NCBI RefSeq assembly: GCF_029338575.1
Contig: NZ_CP119992.1
Span: forward strand, 2,604,001 to 2,668,000
Reading direction: 5' to 3'
Origin: Halomarina halobia
Lineage (GTDB): Archaea; Halobacteriota; Halobacteria; Halobacteriales; Haloarculaceae
DNA: 64,000 bases
This document shows positions 1 through 8,189 of this stretch, piece by piece (position 1 is the stretch's first letter; every line of letters begins with the position of its first letter). Below the pieces are notes generated by a model. It had not been told where the DNA came from. It made no database searches and was given only the letters and a program-made list of their open reading frames with translations. The position numbers and the translations under genes were made by a program.

Positions 1-249
1 GGTGTCGCTCCCCTCGAGGGCCTCCTCCACGCGCGGCAGGGACCGCTCGGCGATGGCGAGCGGCCCCTCCTCCTCGCGGAGTCGCTGCGCGATCTCGCCG
101 TGGTGGTCGGCCGGGTCGAGGCCGCGGCGGCGGCACTCCGCCCGGATGACGTCGCCCATCGTCACGACCGGAATCGCCATCTCGCGGGCGACGCTCGCCG
201 CCTCGCCCTTTCCGCTGCCCGGCAGGCCGACGGTCCCGATGACTCCCAT
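1..249 (-). CDS. UPF0200-type P-loop nucleotide kinase, 3' end outside window
   Basis: Reading leftward from an ATG at 249, the protein opens with MGVIGTVGLPGSGKGEAASV, a hydrophobic strand followed by a Walker A loop (GLPGSGKGE). Next come a conserved IPVVTMGDVIRAEC segment and a charged helix ending in EALEGSDT at the window edge, giving 83 codons of an incomplete gene. The Walker A plus MGDVIR pattern fits the archaeal UPF0200 family, which resembles dephospho-CoA and adenylate kinases and whose substrate is not established. It is transcribed away from the neighbouring tRNA gene. The family call is from motif recognition; the missing C-terminus could refine it. Confidence 0.8.
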   Translation of the reverse strand, partial: MGVIGTVGLPGSGKGEAASVAREMAIPVVTMGDVIRAECRRRGLDPADHHGEIAQRLREEEGPLAIAERSLPRVEEALEGSDT

Positions 250-403
250 TACCCGCGAGTCGGTCCGTTCCGTTCTTAACGGCTGTGTTCCGCGGGCGGT
301 ACTCCGCGCCCGTCGACGGTCGCGGCCGTCCCCGCGAGAAGGAGGACCGCTCCCGATGAGGGAAACGGACTGCTTTTGACGCTCTCGCGTGAACCATCCG
401 GCG

Positions 404-478
404 GGGCACGTAGCTCAGCTAGGATAGAGCGTCGGACTTCTAATCCGATGGTCGTGGGTTCGAATCCCACCGTGCTCG
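404..478 (+). tRNA. tRNA-Arg, anticodon TCT (decodes AGA)
   Basis: A full cloverleaf folds by hand. The acceptor stem GGGCACG (404-410) pairs with CGTGCTC (471-477) including one G-U pair. The D stem is GCTC/GAGC (413-416/427-430). The anticodon stem TCGGA/TCCGA (432-436/444-448) closes loop CTTCTAA, with anticodon TCT at 439-441. The T arm GTGGG-TTCGAAT-CCCAC spans 454-470, and G478 is the discriminator. No intron is present and CCA is not encoded. The 3' half of this gene is echoed several times downstream. Confidence 0.96.
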
Positions 479-584
479 CTGGCCTGTCGCGAACGGACGT
501 GAGCGACGGCCAGCGGATCGAGGTGGCGATTCGAACCCTGGAAGTCGCAACGCCCGAACGAAGTGAGGGCGACCGTCTTCCTCC

Positions 585-1124
585 GGTTCGAATCCCACCG
601 TGCGCCTCACCTCCGGCGAACGTCCGTGAGCCGTGAGTGAGGTCCCCCGTGGGATTCGAATCAGGGAGCGAGCGAAGCGAGCGACCGTGGTTCGAATCCC
701 ACCGTGCCCATGCACCTTTTTTCGCCTCGGGTGCGCTCCCTTCGGTCGCGCACCACTCGGCCAAAACATCTGCACCGAAAAAAGCCGCTCGCTCGTTTCA
801 CTCGCTCGCGGCTGCCGCGCTGGCGTCGGCGGTGGCGACCCCGGTCTACCGTCCGTACGTTTATAACGGAGAGCGGGACCAGCGTCCGTGTGACCTGACT
901 TCGGTCGCGGGGCGCTCGCGGTCGTGCGACGCCACGCCCCGCGAACCAGATCCCGCCCGCGGCGTCGCCTGCTCGCCAGGACGTTTTGCTGCACTCGCTC
1001 GACTTCGCCTCGCTCGCTGGCAAAACCTCCACTGAGACCGCGCCGCACCCCCTCGCTACGCTCGTTCGCTCGCGGTGCGGCGCGGAGACCGTGCGGCCGT
1101 CTCGACGCGGTTCGAATCCCACCG
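585..1124 (+). repeat. Repeated copies of the tRNA-Arg T-arm/acceptor 3' half
   Basis: The 19-nt block GGTTCGAATCCCACCGTGC, at 457-475 inside the tRNA, recurs exactly at 585-603 and 689-707. A 16-nt version (GGTTCGAATCCCACCG) lies at 1109-1124. An inverted 12-nt copy (GTGGGATTCGAA) is at 649-660, and a weaker TTCGAACCC is near 530. No anticodon arm or 5' half accompanies them, so they are not tRNA genes. Such 3'-end copies are what integration or excision of tRNA-targeting elements leaves as attachment sites, but no integrase is present here. Spacing is irregular (104 to 420 bp), which excludes a CRISPR array. Confidence 0.75.
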
Positions 1125-1140
1125 CCCTCGTTCGCGTCAA
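705..1140. repeat. Family-1 hairpin-rich intergenic element, copy A
   Basis: This noncoding stretch has the layout shared by five loci in the window. A T-rich hairpin module comes first (about 710-780, CACCTTTTTT then a GC hairpin then GGCCAAAA). Next is a block containing CCGGTCTACCGTCC, a TATA-like TTTATAACGG (about 841-870) and GCGACGCCACGCCCCGCGAA (about 928-947). A second hairpin module TTTTGCT...GCTGGCAAAA follows (about 983-1025). Frames through it are open only because GC is extreme; they lack start sites and give low-complexity Arg/Ala/Pro translations. Confidence 0.7.
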
Positions 1141-1165
1141 AAACGTCGTTCGGTCGCCGCGGCAG

Positions 1166-1666
1166 TCACGACGCCCGCAGCCCCTGGTACGCCAGAACGA
1201 CGCCGACGACGAAGACGATCGTCGCCAGGTAGATCGGCCCGAGGTGGGTCACCCAGTCGTGGGCGAACGCGTCCGCGGTGTAGTGCATCGGCAGGGCGAT
1301 CGCCAGGCCGACGACGGCGGCGACGACCGCGGTCGCCCACGCCCAGGTGAGCCGCTGGCGCACCCCGTACCACGAGAGGGCCGTGACGGCGATTCCCGTC
1401 GAGATGATGAACGCCGCGGTGGCGACGTGCAGGTGGCTGATGTAGTACGCGACCGTCGGATCGAGATCCGCAGGGGTCATTCCACCGAGGTGGCTGACCC
1501 CGAGTTCGAAACCGCTTCCCACGAAATTGAGGACGAGGAAGACGATCCCGTAGCCGATGAACCCGACGCCCGCGAGGGCCATCAGCAGGGACCCGTTTCT
1601 GAGCTTTGAGCCGAGCTCGACCTGTGCTTCCCGTTCGCTCGCTACCGATTGTTCTGTCGTTCCCAT
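1166..1666 (-). CDS. Four-helix integral membrane protein of unknown function
   Basis: The chosen start is the ATG at 1666 (MGTTEQSV), which follows the upstream methyltransferase stop by 2 nt; the longer frame from 1717 would overlap that gene. The 166-residue product has a charged cytoplasmic N-terminus of about 25 residues and four hydrophobic segments, beginning near residues 28, 78, 108 and 140. The second loop contains histidines (YYISHLHVAT) and the third ends LPMHY, so heme or metal binding is conceivable but unproven. It is last in the OsmC-methyltransferase operon, suggesting a shared role in stress or metalloid handling. No family name is recognised. Confidence 0.8.
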   Translation of the reverse strand: MGTTEQSVASEREAQVELGSKLRNGSLLMALAGVGFIGYGIVFLVLNFVGSGFELGVSHLGGMTPADLDPTVAYYISHLHVATAAFIISTGIAVTALSWYGVRQRLTWAWATAVVAAVVGLAIALPMHYTADAFAHDWVTHLGPIYLATIVFVVGVVLAYQGLRAS

Positions 1667-1668
1667 GA

Positions 1669-2436
1669 TCACTTGTGAGCGCTGAGCGAGATGCTCTTCA
1701 CGCCGTACGTCTGACACGCGTTCGCCGCCCGATCCGAGATGAACTGGTACCGGGTGTTGTCCCGAACGTCCGTCACCTCGAACCCGGCGGCTTCGACGGT
1801 GGTCGTGTAGCTGTCGACCTGCTCGGCCCCGCCGATGCAGGCCGCCCAGAGGTCCGCGTCGGTCTTGATGCGCTCTGGCATCCGCCGCTCGCTGACGATG
1901 TCCGAGATGGCGAGCCGTCCTCCCGACGCGAGCACGCGACTCGCCTCCGCGAAGACGCGTTCCTTCTCGGCGGAGAGGTTGATGACGCCGTTCGAGATCA
2001 CGACGTCGAACGTCGCGTCCTCGAACGGCAGCTCCTCGATGTACCCCCGCTCGAAGGAGACGCCGTCCATCCCTGCCTCCTCCCGTAACCTCCGGGCCTT
2101 CTCGAGCTGCTCGTCGGTCATGTCCAGGCCGGTCACGCTCCCCGTGTCTCCGACGTGGAGCGCCGCGACGAACGCGTCCGTCCCCGACCCGCTACCCAGA
2201 TCGAGTACGTCGTCCCCCTCCCGGATGTCGGCGAGATCGAAGTGGTATCCCACGCCGGCGAACGACTCTACGGCTTCCGCCGGGATCCGGTCGAGGTCGG
2301 CCGGCGGATAGCCGAGCCGTTCGGCCAGCTCGCGCCCCATCTCGAAGTGAAACTCCTCGGTCGGCGTCTCCGCGACGTTCCGGTAGACGTTCTTGACCTC
2401 CCGCTCGAGTCGTTCGATGTCCAGTGAGTGTTCCAT
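1669..2436 (-). CDS. SAM-dependent methyltransferase, arsenite methyltransferase-like
   Basis: This is a 255-residue class I methyltransferase. Motif I is VLDLGSGSGTDAF (about residues 77-89), followed by GLDMTDEQLEKARR and the post-I strand. The segment ACIGGA (about 198-203) matches the conserved Cys region of ArsM-type arsenite methyltransferases. The usual N-terminal active-site cysteine before motif I is absent (GYHFDLADIREGD), and only one other Cys lies near the C-terminus. The fold is therefore secure but arsenite as substrate is not. It sits 14 nt downstream of an OsmC gene and 2 nt upstream of a membrane protein gene, so the three are probably co-transcribed. Confidence 0.85.
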   Translation of the reverse strand: MEHSLDIERLEREVKNVYRNVAETPTEEFHFEMGRELAERLGYPPADLDRIPAEAVESFAGVGYHFDLADIREGDDVLDLGSGSGTDAFVAALHVGDTGSVTGLDMTDEQLEKARRLREEAGMDGVSFERGYIEELPFEDATFDVVISNGVINLSAEKERVFAEASRVLASGGRLAISDIVSERRMPERIKTDADLWAACIGGAEQVDSYTTTVEAAGFEVTDVRDNTRYQFISDRAANACQTYGVKSISLSAHK

Positions 2437-2450
2437 CCCTCACCACCTCC

Positions 2451-3056
2451 TCAGTCGTCGGCCCGCACCTCGGCGGGGGCGTTTACGGTCAGCTGGACGT
2501 CTTGGGCGAGCGAGACGAGCGTGTAGACGGGTGCCCGTCGCGCCCACTCGTCGACCTGATCCTCGTCGAGGTCCGGGCCCGCGATATCGACTTCGGCGGT
2601 CAGGTTCTCGAAGACGGCGTCGGCCTCTTCGAGGTCCTCGAGACTGAAGAGGACGCCCGGATCGAAGTCGGTTCGGACGCGGGTCTGGAGCCGTTCGACG
2701 TCGACGCCGTTCGCGACGGCGTTGATCGTGATGCCGACGTTGATGCACGAGGCGAGCGCGGAGAGCGCGACCTCGATCGGCTCCATCCGGTCGGTTCCGC
2801 CGACCCACCCGCCCGCGTCCAGCACCTCCTTCCACCCGCCGTACGGTATCGTGTACTCGCGCGTCTCGCGGGCGATCGTCTCGCCGCCCATCGTGTACGA
2901 GTCCACCTTCGCCAGGCTGTGCGCGCACGTCCCCTCGTAGGTAGAGCGGGCCCCGAGCCCGAGTCGCACCTCGTCGGGGTTTTCGCTCGCGTATTCGGCG
3001 AACCCCTCGAGCTTGTCGATGTCTACACCGTGTCTGATCTGCTGGTCGTCGGTCAT
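2451..3056 (-). CDS. OsmC family protein (thiol peroxidase-like)
   Basis: The 201-residue protein has the OsmC/Ohr layout. An early Cys occurs in YEGTCAHSLAKV (about residue 44), a glycine-rich segment follows, and the helix MEPIEVALSALASCINVG carries the second Cys that pairs with the first in OsmC peroxidases. OsmC proteins reduce organic hydroperoxides in the cytoplasm through this cysteine pair. It is first in an operon with the methyltransferase and membrane protein. An AT-rich stretch just upstream (GATTTACTG on the minus strand, near 3084) is a candidate promoter. The physiological substrate cannot be inferred. Confidence 0.88.
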   Translation of the reverse strand: MTDDQQIRHGVDIDKLEGFAEYASENPDEVRLGLGARSTYEGTCAHSLAKVDSYTMGGETIARETREYTIPYGGWKEVLDAGGWVGGTDRMEPIEVALSALASCINVGITINAVANGVDVERLQTRVRTDFDPGVLFSLEDLEEADAVFENLTAEVDIAGPDLDEDQVDEWARRAPVYTLVSLAQDVQLTVNAPAEVRADD

Positions 3057-3288
3057 GGTTTCTTTCGCCTTCCGGCAGTAAATCGGACGAGCGCCGAGTG
3101 TAGGTAGCTAACGCGTGACGTTTCGGCAGATACTACCGACCGTGCAGTCGGTGACGATCGGCCACTCGTTGAACGGGAATCCGCCCGCGACGCGGATCGT
3201 CCCCACACCACTAGCTACGGCACTCCCCGATAGCGCTGTTACGCTCGACATACCCGACGCGGTACGTAATAACGCTCGCAGCGCGAAG

Positions 3289-4095
3289 TCACTCGACGGC
3301 CGGTTCGATCGCGAGCGGTCGAGCCTCGCGCCGGTAGGACCCGTACGTCGCTTCCGCCCACTCGCGCGCCGCCGGCGCGTCGGTGTCGATCAACACCCGC
3401 ACCGTCCCGCTGTCGGTGTAGCCGCTGATGCCGATCCGGTGGTCGAAGAGACTGACGCCGTAGGGCGGCAGGTCGTCGTGCAACCGAACCGTGAGATTAC
3501 CGCTCTCGAGGGGTTCGGAACAGTGCTCCGGGTAGGTCGACAGGATCGATCGGGCGACGTCGGGCGGATCGACGATCTCCGCGTCCATACCGTCGACGAT
3601 CCGCTGACGGAACTCGTCCTTACACGGCTCGAGCAGGGCGATACTAAACCCGACGAACCGAAACCGGTCCGTCTCCCGGAGCAGCGAGACGAACCGGTTC
3701 ACCGGGCGGTACGGGTCGTCGGCCGCGGCGACGGTCACGACCGCGTTAGTACACATCTCGATCGTGAACCCGCTCTCCTCGTCCGGAAGCCACTGCCAGA
3801 CGTCGCGGAGCTGTCGCTCGGTCTCCACTCGCTCGATCAGCTCCGCCATCGCGGAGGCGACGTACGCGCCCAACTGCGTCGACTCGTACCGGTATCCGCC
3901 CCGGCGGATCCAGCGGCGTTCTTCGAACTCGCGCAACGTGCGCCGGATCGTCGACGACGAAACCCCGGTCATCTCCCATAGTTCGGACCGACTCCGGGGA
4001 CGTTCCGTCAGAGCGACGAGCGTCGGGACGCGGTGTTCCGACCGCGCGAGGTATCCGACGTCGTCGGTCACCGGGGACGTGGTATTGAGTGACAT
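3289..4095 (-). CDS. Winged-helix transcriptional regulator (haloarchaeal HTH family)
   Basis: From the ATG at 4095 (MSLNTTSPV) the protein has 268 residues; a GTG 15 nt upstream is possible. GAGGTGG lies about 9 nt before the ATG, and ATATATTA about 28 nt before it could serve as TATA box. Residues about 25-75 form a winged helix: the SRSELWEMTGVSSSTIRRTL recognition segment, then EFEERRWIRRGG as the wing. The rest is a mixed alpha/beta domain of the kind many haloarchaeal regulators use to sense ligands. No partner gene adjoins it closely, and its target is unknown. Confidence 0.8.
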   Translation of the reverse strand: MSLNTTSPVTDDVGYLARSEHRVPTLVALTERPRSRSELWEMTGVSSSTIRRTLREFEERRWIRRGGYRYESTQLGAYVASAMAELIERVETERQLRDVWQWLPDEESGFTIEMCTNAVVTVAAADDPYRPVNRFVSLLRETDRFRFVGFSIALLEPCKDEFRQRIVDGMDAEIVDPPDVARSILSTYPEHCSEPLESGNLTVRLHDDLPPYGVSLFDHRIGISGYTDSGTVRVLIDTDAPAAREWAEATYGSYRREARPLAIEPAVE

Positions 4096-4755
4096 GAAGC
4101 TAGTATCCACCTCGCAGTAATATATCCTCCTCCGGTCACGATAATCCCGCCTGCTGCGGAGGTGTCCGGTCCCCTCTCCGGGGTCGACGGTACGTTACTG
4201 TCCGGTGAACCGATCGACCCGTCGTGATCGGACACCGCGCGAGGGATCTGCTACCGTCTCCCCTGAGGGGGATAGTAGAGCGCCGGTGACGTGAGCGCGA
4301 CAACCACCCCTCGTCCACCGCTCTCGGCCGACTGCGCGAGTTCATCCGGCGGTGGGAACGCGCGGATCGTTATAGCGCGTCGTCACTTCTTCCCGCGGGC
4401 TACGATAAAATCTCCCGAAGGGGTCGTTATGGAACGCTTCACCGGTCCTGCACAGTACCCGCCGCCCTCGAACCGTCCTTGAATCTTTTGGCTTACTAAG
4501 TAAGGGATATGAAAAATACTATGACAATATAAAAGTAATTTACTTAACTATTACCTATAAGAAGGCAACTATGATCTGCGAAGGACTCCTCGCCGATCAC
4601 GGTCAAAGTCGAATATACTCCTCATTCAGGCCGCATATCGAGGTCTGGGAAGTCGGCCCGATCGTTGCGCTCTTCGTTATCTCCACTGATATATCTTAAT
4701 TATTAACTTTCTTCTAATATTGATTTACAACAAAATACTTATTACATCGTAACCG
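4096..4755. other. Gene-free region with an AT-rich leader before the beta-helix gene
   Basis: No convincing gene is seen. The left part has normal GC. From about 4490 the sequence becomes strongly AT-rich with many TATA-like runs (for example near 4530-4560 and 4695-4745), sharply unlike the genome average. The stretch lies directly upstream of the surface-protein gene at 4756, and a comparable AT-rich block precedes its paralogue at 45415. It probably holds promoter and regulatory sites. Foreign origin is possible. There is no Orc1/Cdc6 gene nearby to support a replication origin. Confidence 0.6.
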
Positions 4756-7488
4756 ATGAATGATGGTGGCATGGACGAATTGGCACGTGGGAGCGTGAGC
4801 GAATCCGCAGCGGACGGCTCCTCGGCGGAGGGGGAGACGGAATCGGACGCGTCGTTTCTGGATCGACGGACGTACTTGAAACTCGGTGCGACAGCGGCGG
4901 GCGTCGTCGCCGTCGGCAGCCGAGTAGGCCGGGCCGCCGGGACGACCCGTCACGGCATCGAGTTCGACCGCGTACTGAACGCCGTCGAGGACCTGGGGAT
5001 GGACCCCGACGGCGAGCGGCCGATCGACGACGCGTTCTACGGGGCGATGGACGACGGGACTCTCGTCGAGTTTCCGCCCGGTCGGTACCTCTTCACCGAG
5101 TATCGGGATCAACGCGAGCTGAATCGCTTCGGCGTTCGGGGGCTCGGCGCGCACCGGCGCGACGTCGAGTTCGTCACGCCCCCCGGCGAGTCGTCGTACT
5201 TCCTCTGGATCCGCGACGGCAGCGACATCCTGCTCGAGAACCTTACCTTCCAGCAGCGGATGCGCCGCGACGGCGGCGACATCGGGAACGTCATCCGGAT
5301 CCGCGACGGGTTACAGATCCACGACGTCGAGTTCGCGGGCTTCAACACCAGCGGGGACACCGACCGCTGGGCGTTGCTCCCGAAGCTCACCGATCCCGAC
5401 GGCGAGGGCCTCGTGACGAACCTCGTCCACACCGGGCCGTCCGACTTCAAACCCCACGGCGTCAACGACGGTGCCGGGGGCGTCTTCCACGGTCATCGGG
5501 GGACGATCACGTTCCGCGACTGCCACATCGAGAACGCGGCGGGCGACGGCGGCCTCTACACCGGGAAGCACGAGGGCGCGGTGAACTTCGAAAACTGCCT
5601 CTTCAAGAACAACGACATGGCCGTCATGCGCCTCGGCGCGGGATCGTACATCAGGGACTCGACCGTCGTCATCGACTGGGACGACGCCCACCCGGACAAC
5701 ACGGGCGACCCCGGCGGGGTCAACGGCCTCTACTTCTCGAGCGGGCCGTGGGGGAAGACCGGCGGCGGCGTCTACAACTGCGACGTCATCGCGCGCAGCG
5801 CCTACCGTGACACCCCCGCCATGGGGGTCATCGCCATCAACGCCTCCGACGGCGACGTCACGATCGAGGACACCCGCATCCGAAACGACATCGACGGACA
5901 GCCAGCCGTCTTCGCGTACGCCCCCGGCGAGCGCTTCTCCTCGCACGGCACCCCGCCGGAGGACCAGTGGGGGATCACGATCGACGGCGTCTCGGTGACG
6001 GGATCGGCGCGCAGCGAGCGCGGCGCGATCGTCCTCGACAAGCGCCCGGAGTCGGTCGTCCGCGACTGCTGTATCCAGATGGAGCACGGCGACGGGATCT
6101 ACCTGGAGGACTCCCCGGACTGCGTCGTCGAGAACACCTGTATCAACGTCCCCGGGGAGGCCGTCGGCTACGTCCGCTCGTCGGCCGAGACGCGCGACCT
6201 GCGCTACGACGAGTCCTGCCCCGTTCCGAGCGAGCGGTGGCGGCGGAGCGACGACGCCGACGGTTCCTCGGACGACTCCGACGGCCGATCGAGCGGAGCG
6301 GACGACGGGACGTCCCACCACCTGAAGCTACACTCGGAGGAGGCGTCGCCGTACTCGTTTTCGGTGAGCGGCGACCTGGAATTCGACCCGGCCTACGGCA
6401 CCGAGGACTACCTCGAGGGGAACTCGGTTCGCGGGTTCCTCGTCGGCGGCACCGACGCCTACCGCTTCACGGGTGCTGTCACCGACTTCGAGGTGGACGG
6501 TCCGGTCGAGATCGAACTCGACGGGACCGCCGTCACCGCGGACGAACTCCGCTCGATGAGTGACCCCGACGACGGTGACGGTACTAACAGTGGCTCGTCC
6601 GGCGGTGACGGTGACGCCTCCGACGATAGCGCGTCCGGTGACGATTCGTCGGACGGCGGTTCGTCGCTCGAGGAGTCGCCCGAATCGACCGAATCGACCG
6701 ACGGCGCGACGAAGCGCCACCTGAAGCTACACTCGGAGGAGGCGTCGCCGTACTCGTTTTCGGTGAGCGGCGACCTGGAATTCGACCCGGCCTACGGCAC
6801 CGAGGACTACCTCGAGGGGAACTCGGTTCGCGGGTTCCTCGTCGGCGGCACCGACGCCTACCGCTTCACGGGTGCTGTCACCGACTTCGAGGTGGACGGT
6901 CCGGTCGAGATCGAACTCGACGGGACCGCCGTCACCGCGGACGAACTCCGCTCGATGGGCGATCCCGCCCCCTCACGCACCCTCGCGGTCGTCGGGACGG
7001 GCGACGCGGCGGCGACCTATCGGTTTACCGTCAGCGGCGGCGTCGCGCCCGATCCCGACGTCGGATCGATCGACGCCGGGGACAACATCTCGGGCGGGAG
7101 CGCGGAGGGTGCCGTGCTGGGCGGGACGGACGGCTACCTGTTCTCCGGTTCCGTCACCGACTTCCAACTCGACGGTCAGGCGGCCGTCTACGTCGACGGC
7201 CGCCAGGTCGATCCGGGGCTGCTCGCGTCGGCGGGCGTCGAGGGGGCGGTACTGCCCCACACGTTCGTCGTGGACGGGACCGGCAGCGACCCCTGCTCCT
7301 ACACCCTAGCGGTGGACGGGACGATCGTCAAACACCCGCGGGGGAGCGACGACGCCGCGACCGACACGATCACCGGAAACGAGGTGACGGGACGCGTCGA
7401 GGGCGGCGTCGACGCCTACCGCTTCCGCGGCAACCTGACGAAGCTCCTGATGAACGGTACGGCGCAGCTGTCGTTCCTCGAGGAGTAA
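4756..7488 (+). CDS. Tat-exported right-handed beta-helix protein with four C-terminal repeat domains
   Basis: The 910-residue protein opens with an acidic leader and a twin-arginine signal, LDRRTYLKLGATAAGVVAVG (about residues 36-55), so it is exported folded. Residues about 70-480 form a pectate-lyase-like parallel beta-helix, with recurrent short strands, Asn ladders (FENCLFKNND) and GDVTIEDTRI-type rungs. Two Ser/Asp-rich linkers separate domains of about 80 residues: two almost identical copies (LKLHSEEASPYSFSVSGDLE onward), then two diverged ones ending FLEE. Catalytic residues for a polysaccharide lyase cannot be assigned. The start could also be the ATG at 4771. A paralogue lies at 42914-45415. 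Confidence 0.85.
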   Translation: MNDGGMDELARGSVSESAADGSSAEGETESDASFLDRRTYLKLGATAAGVVAVGSRVGRAAGTTRHGIEFDRVLNAVEDLGMDPDGERPIDDAFYGAMDDGTLVEFPPGRYLFTEYRDQRELNRFGVRGLGAHRRDVEFVTPPGESSYFLWIRDGSDILLENLTFQQRMRRDGGDIGNVIRIRDGLQIHDVEFAGFNTSGDTDRWALLPKLTDPDGEGLVTNLVHTGPSDFKPHGVNDGAGGVFHGHRGTITFRDCHIENAAGDGGLYTGKHEGAVNFENCLFKNNDMAVMRLGAGSYIRDSTVVIDWDDAHPDNTGDPGGVNGLYFSSGPWGKTGGGVYNCDVIARSAYRDTPAMGVIAINASDGDVTIEDTRIRNDIDGQPAVFAYAPGERFSSHGTPPEDQWGITIDGVSVTGSARSERGAIVLDKRPESVVRDCCIQMEHGDGIYLEDSPDCVVENTCINVPGEAVGYVRSSAETRDLRYDESCPVPSERWRRSDDADGSSDDSDGRSSGADDGTSHHLKLHSEEASPYSFSVSGDLEFDPAYGTEDYLEGNSVRGFLVGGTDAYRFTGAVTDFEVDGPVEIELDGTAVTADELRSMSDPDDGDGTNSGSSGGDGDASDDSASGDDSSDGGSSLEESPESTESTDGATKRHLKLHSEEASPYSFSVSGDLEFDPAYGTEDYLEGNSVRGFLVGGTDAYRFTGAVTDFEVDGPVEIELDGTAVTADELRSMGDPAPSRTLAVVGTGDAAATYRFTVSGGVAPDPDVGSIDAGDNISGGSAEGAVLGGTDGYLFSGSVTDFQLDGQAAVYVDGRQVDPGLLASAGVEGAVLPHTFVVDGTGSDPCSYTLAVDGTIVKHPRGSDDAATDTITGNEVTGRVEGGVDAYRFRGNLTKLLMNGTAQLSFLEE
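6318..6957 (+). repeat. Perfect 241-bp direct repeat inside the beta-helix gene
   Basis: Positions 6318-6558 and 6717-6957 appear identical base for base, at an offset of 399 nt. They encode the first two C-terminal repeat domains. The two later domains of the same protein have the same pattern but diverged DNA. Identity at synonymous sites means the duplication, or a gene-conversion event, is recent. Confidence 0.92.
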
Positions 7489-7566
7489 GTTCGCCCCCCG
7501 CCCTCGACAGCGCGAGGCCGCCCGGGCGGCGACAGGACGATATGCCCGCCTCGCGACGGGAGTACA

Positions 7567-7977
7567 ATGCACTCGCCGGAACACGCCGCGGTCGGGGCGG
7601 TCGTCAGCGCCGTCGGGGTCGCGGTCCTCGCGTTCACGGAGGCGTTCTCGCTCGCCGCGCTCCTCGCGCTGTGGGCGTACGGCGTCGCGCTCAGCGTGTT
7701 CGTCGACCTCGACCACTTCCTCATCGCCCGGATCCAGACGGGTGACTGGTCGCACCTGCGGACCTCCCTGCGCGACCTCCGCGGGGCGTTTCTCGACCAG
7801 GAGGGTGCCTTTCGCGGCCTCGCGATGGAGCGCCGCCGGCACCTCAGCCACCACCTCGTCGTCGGCCTGCTCGTGGGCGCGCTCGCGCTCGTCTCCGTCC
7901 CGGTGGCGGCCTTCACCGCCGTCGTGCTCTACGCGCACGTGCTCTGTGACCTCCTCCGAGACAACGAGATCGCGTAA
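7567..7977 (+). CDS. Small polytopic membrane protein with DLDH and HLSHH motifs
   Basis: The 136-residue product begins MHSPEHAAVGAVVSAVGVAV and has four predicted membrane segments (about residues 8-25, 28-48, 94-112 and 112-130). Between the second and third lie VDLDHFLI and RRRHLSHHLV, an Asp/His arrangement like that of membrane-bound YdjM/DUF457-type putative metal hydrolases. That resemblance is weak and the function is unknown. The gene follows the beta-helix gene by 78 nt on the same strand and could share its transcript. Confidence 0.75.
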   Translation: MHSPEHAAVGAVVSAVGVAVLAFTEAFSLAALLALWAYGVALSVFVDLDHFLIARIQTGDWSHLRTSLRDLRGAFLDQEGAFRGLAMERRRHLSHHLVVGLLVGALALVSVPVAAFTAVVLYAHVLCDLLRDNEIA

Positions 7978-7982
7978 CGGGG

Positions 7983-8114
7983 ATGGGCCCGCGAGTCAGC
8001 CGTAACGCACGCCCGAGCCCCCGCGACCTTCTCGTCCGCAGCGCGCTCGCGCTCGTCCGGACCGTCGACGCGACGCTGGTCCACGCCGCCCTGACGCGCC
8101 TCGTCGCTCGCTGA
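7983..8114 (+). CDS. Possible 43-residue small protein
   Basis: An ATG 5 nt after the preceding stop opens a short frame, MGPRVSRNARPSPRDLLVRS and on to LVAR, preceded by GGGG that might act as a weak ribosome site. A basic N-terminus is followed by a mildly hydrophobic helix. It may be translationally coupled to the membrane protein before it. In GC-rich DNA such short frames often occur by chance, so this is tentative. Confidence 0.3.
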   Translation: MGPRVSRNARPSPRDLLVRSALALVRTVDATLVHAALTRLVAR

Positions 8115-8189
8115 CGCGGGGGAGACGGGTCGAACCTTCAGACACTCTGACTCCTCGGGTACCGTGTTACTTCCGTGGGCGGCCTCCCG

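Noticed and set aside
457..1124. tRNA-derived repeats considered as a CRISPR array
   Set aside because: Spacing is irregular (128, 104, 420 bp), one copy is inverted and the unit is part of a tRNA; not a CRISPR.
276..1140. Several overlapping frames on both strands downstream of tRNA-Arg (for example minus 440-1048 ending RWDSNPRPSD)
   Set aside because: They are translations of tRNA T-arm repeats and family-1 repeat DNA; low complexity, no start signals, and the peptide strings are well-known spurious products of tRNA-adjacent sequence.
3115..3981. A 288-codon plus-strand frame opposite the HTH regulator
   Set aside because: It is antisense to a protein with a clear winged-helix motif and shows no domain of its own.
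4291..4482. Possible 63-codon gene before the AT-rich leader
   Set aside because: No ribosome site or TATA box at the right distance, unremarkable composition and no recognisable pattern; treated as intergenic.
4490..4755. AT-rich block considered as a replication origin
   Set aside because: No Orc1/Cdc6 gene or long origin-recognition inverted repeats are nearby; promoter or leader function explains it better.
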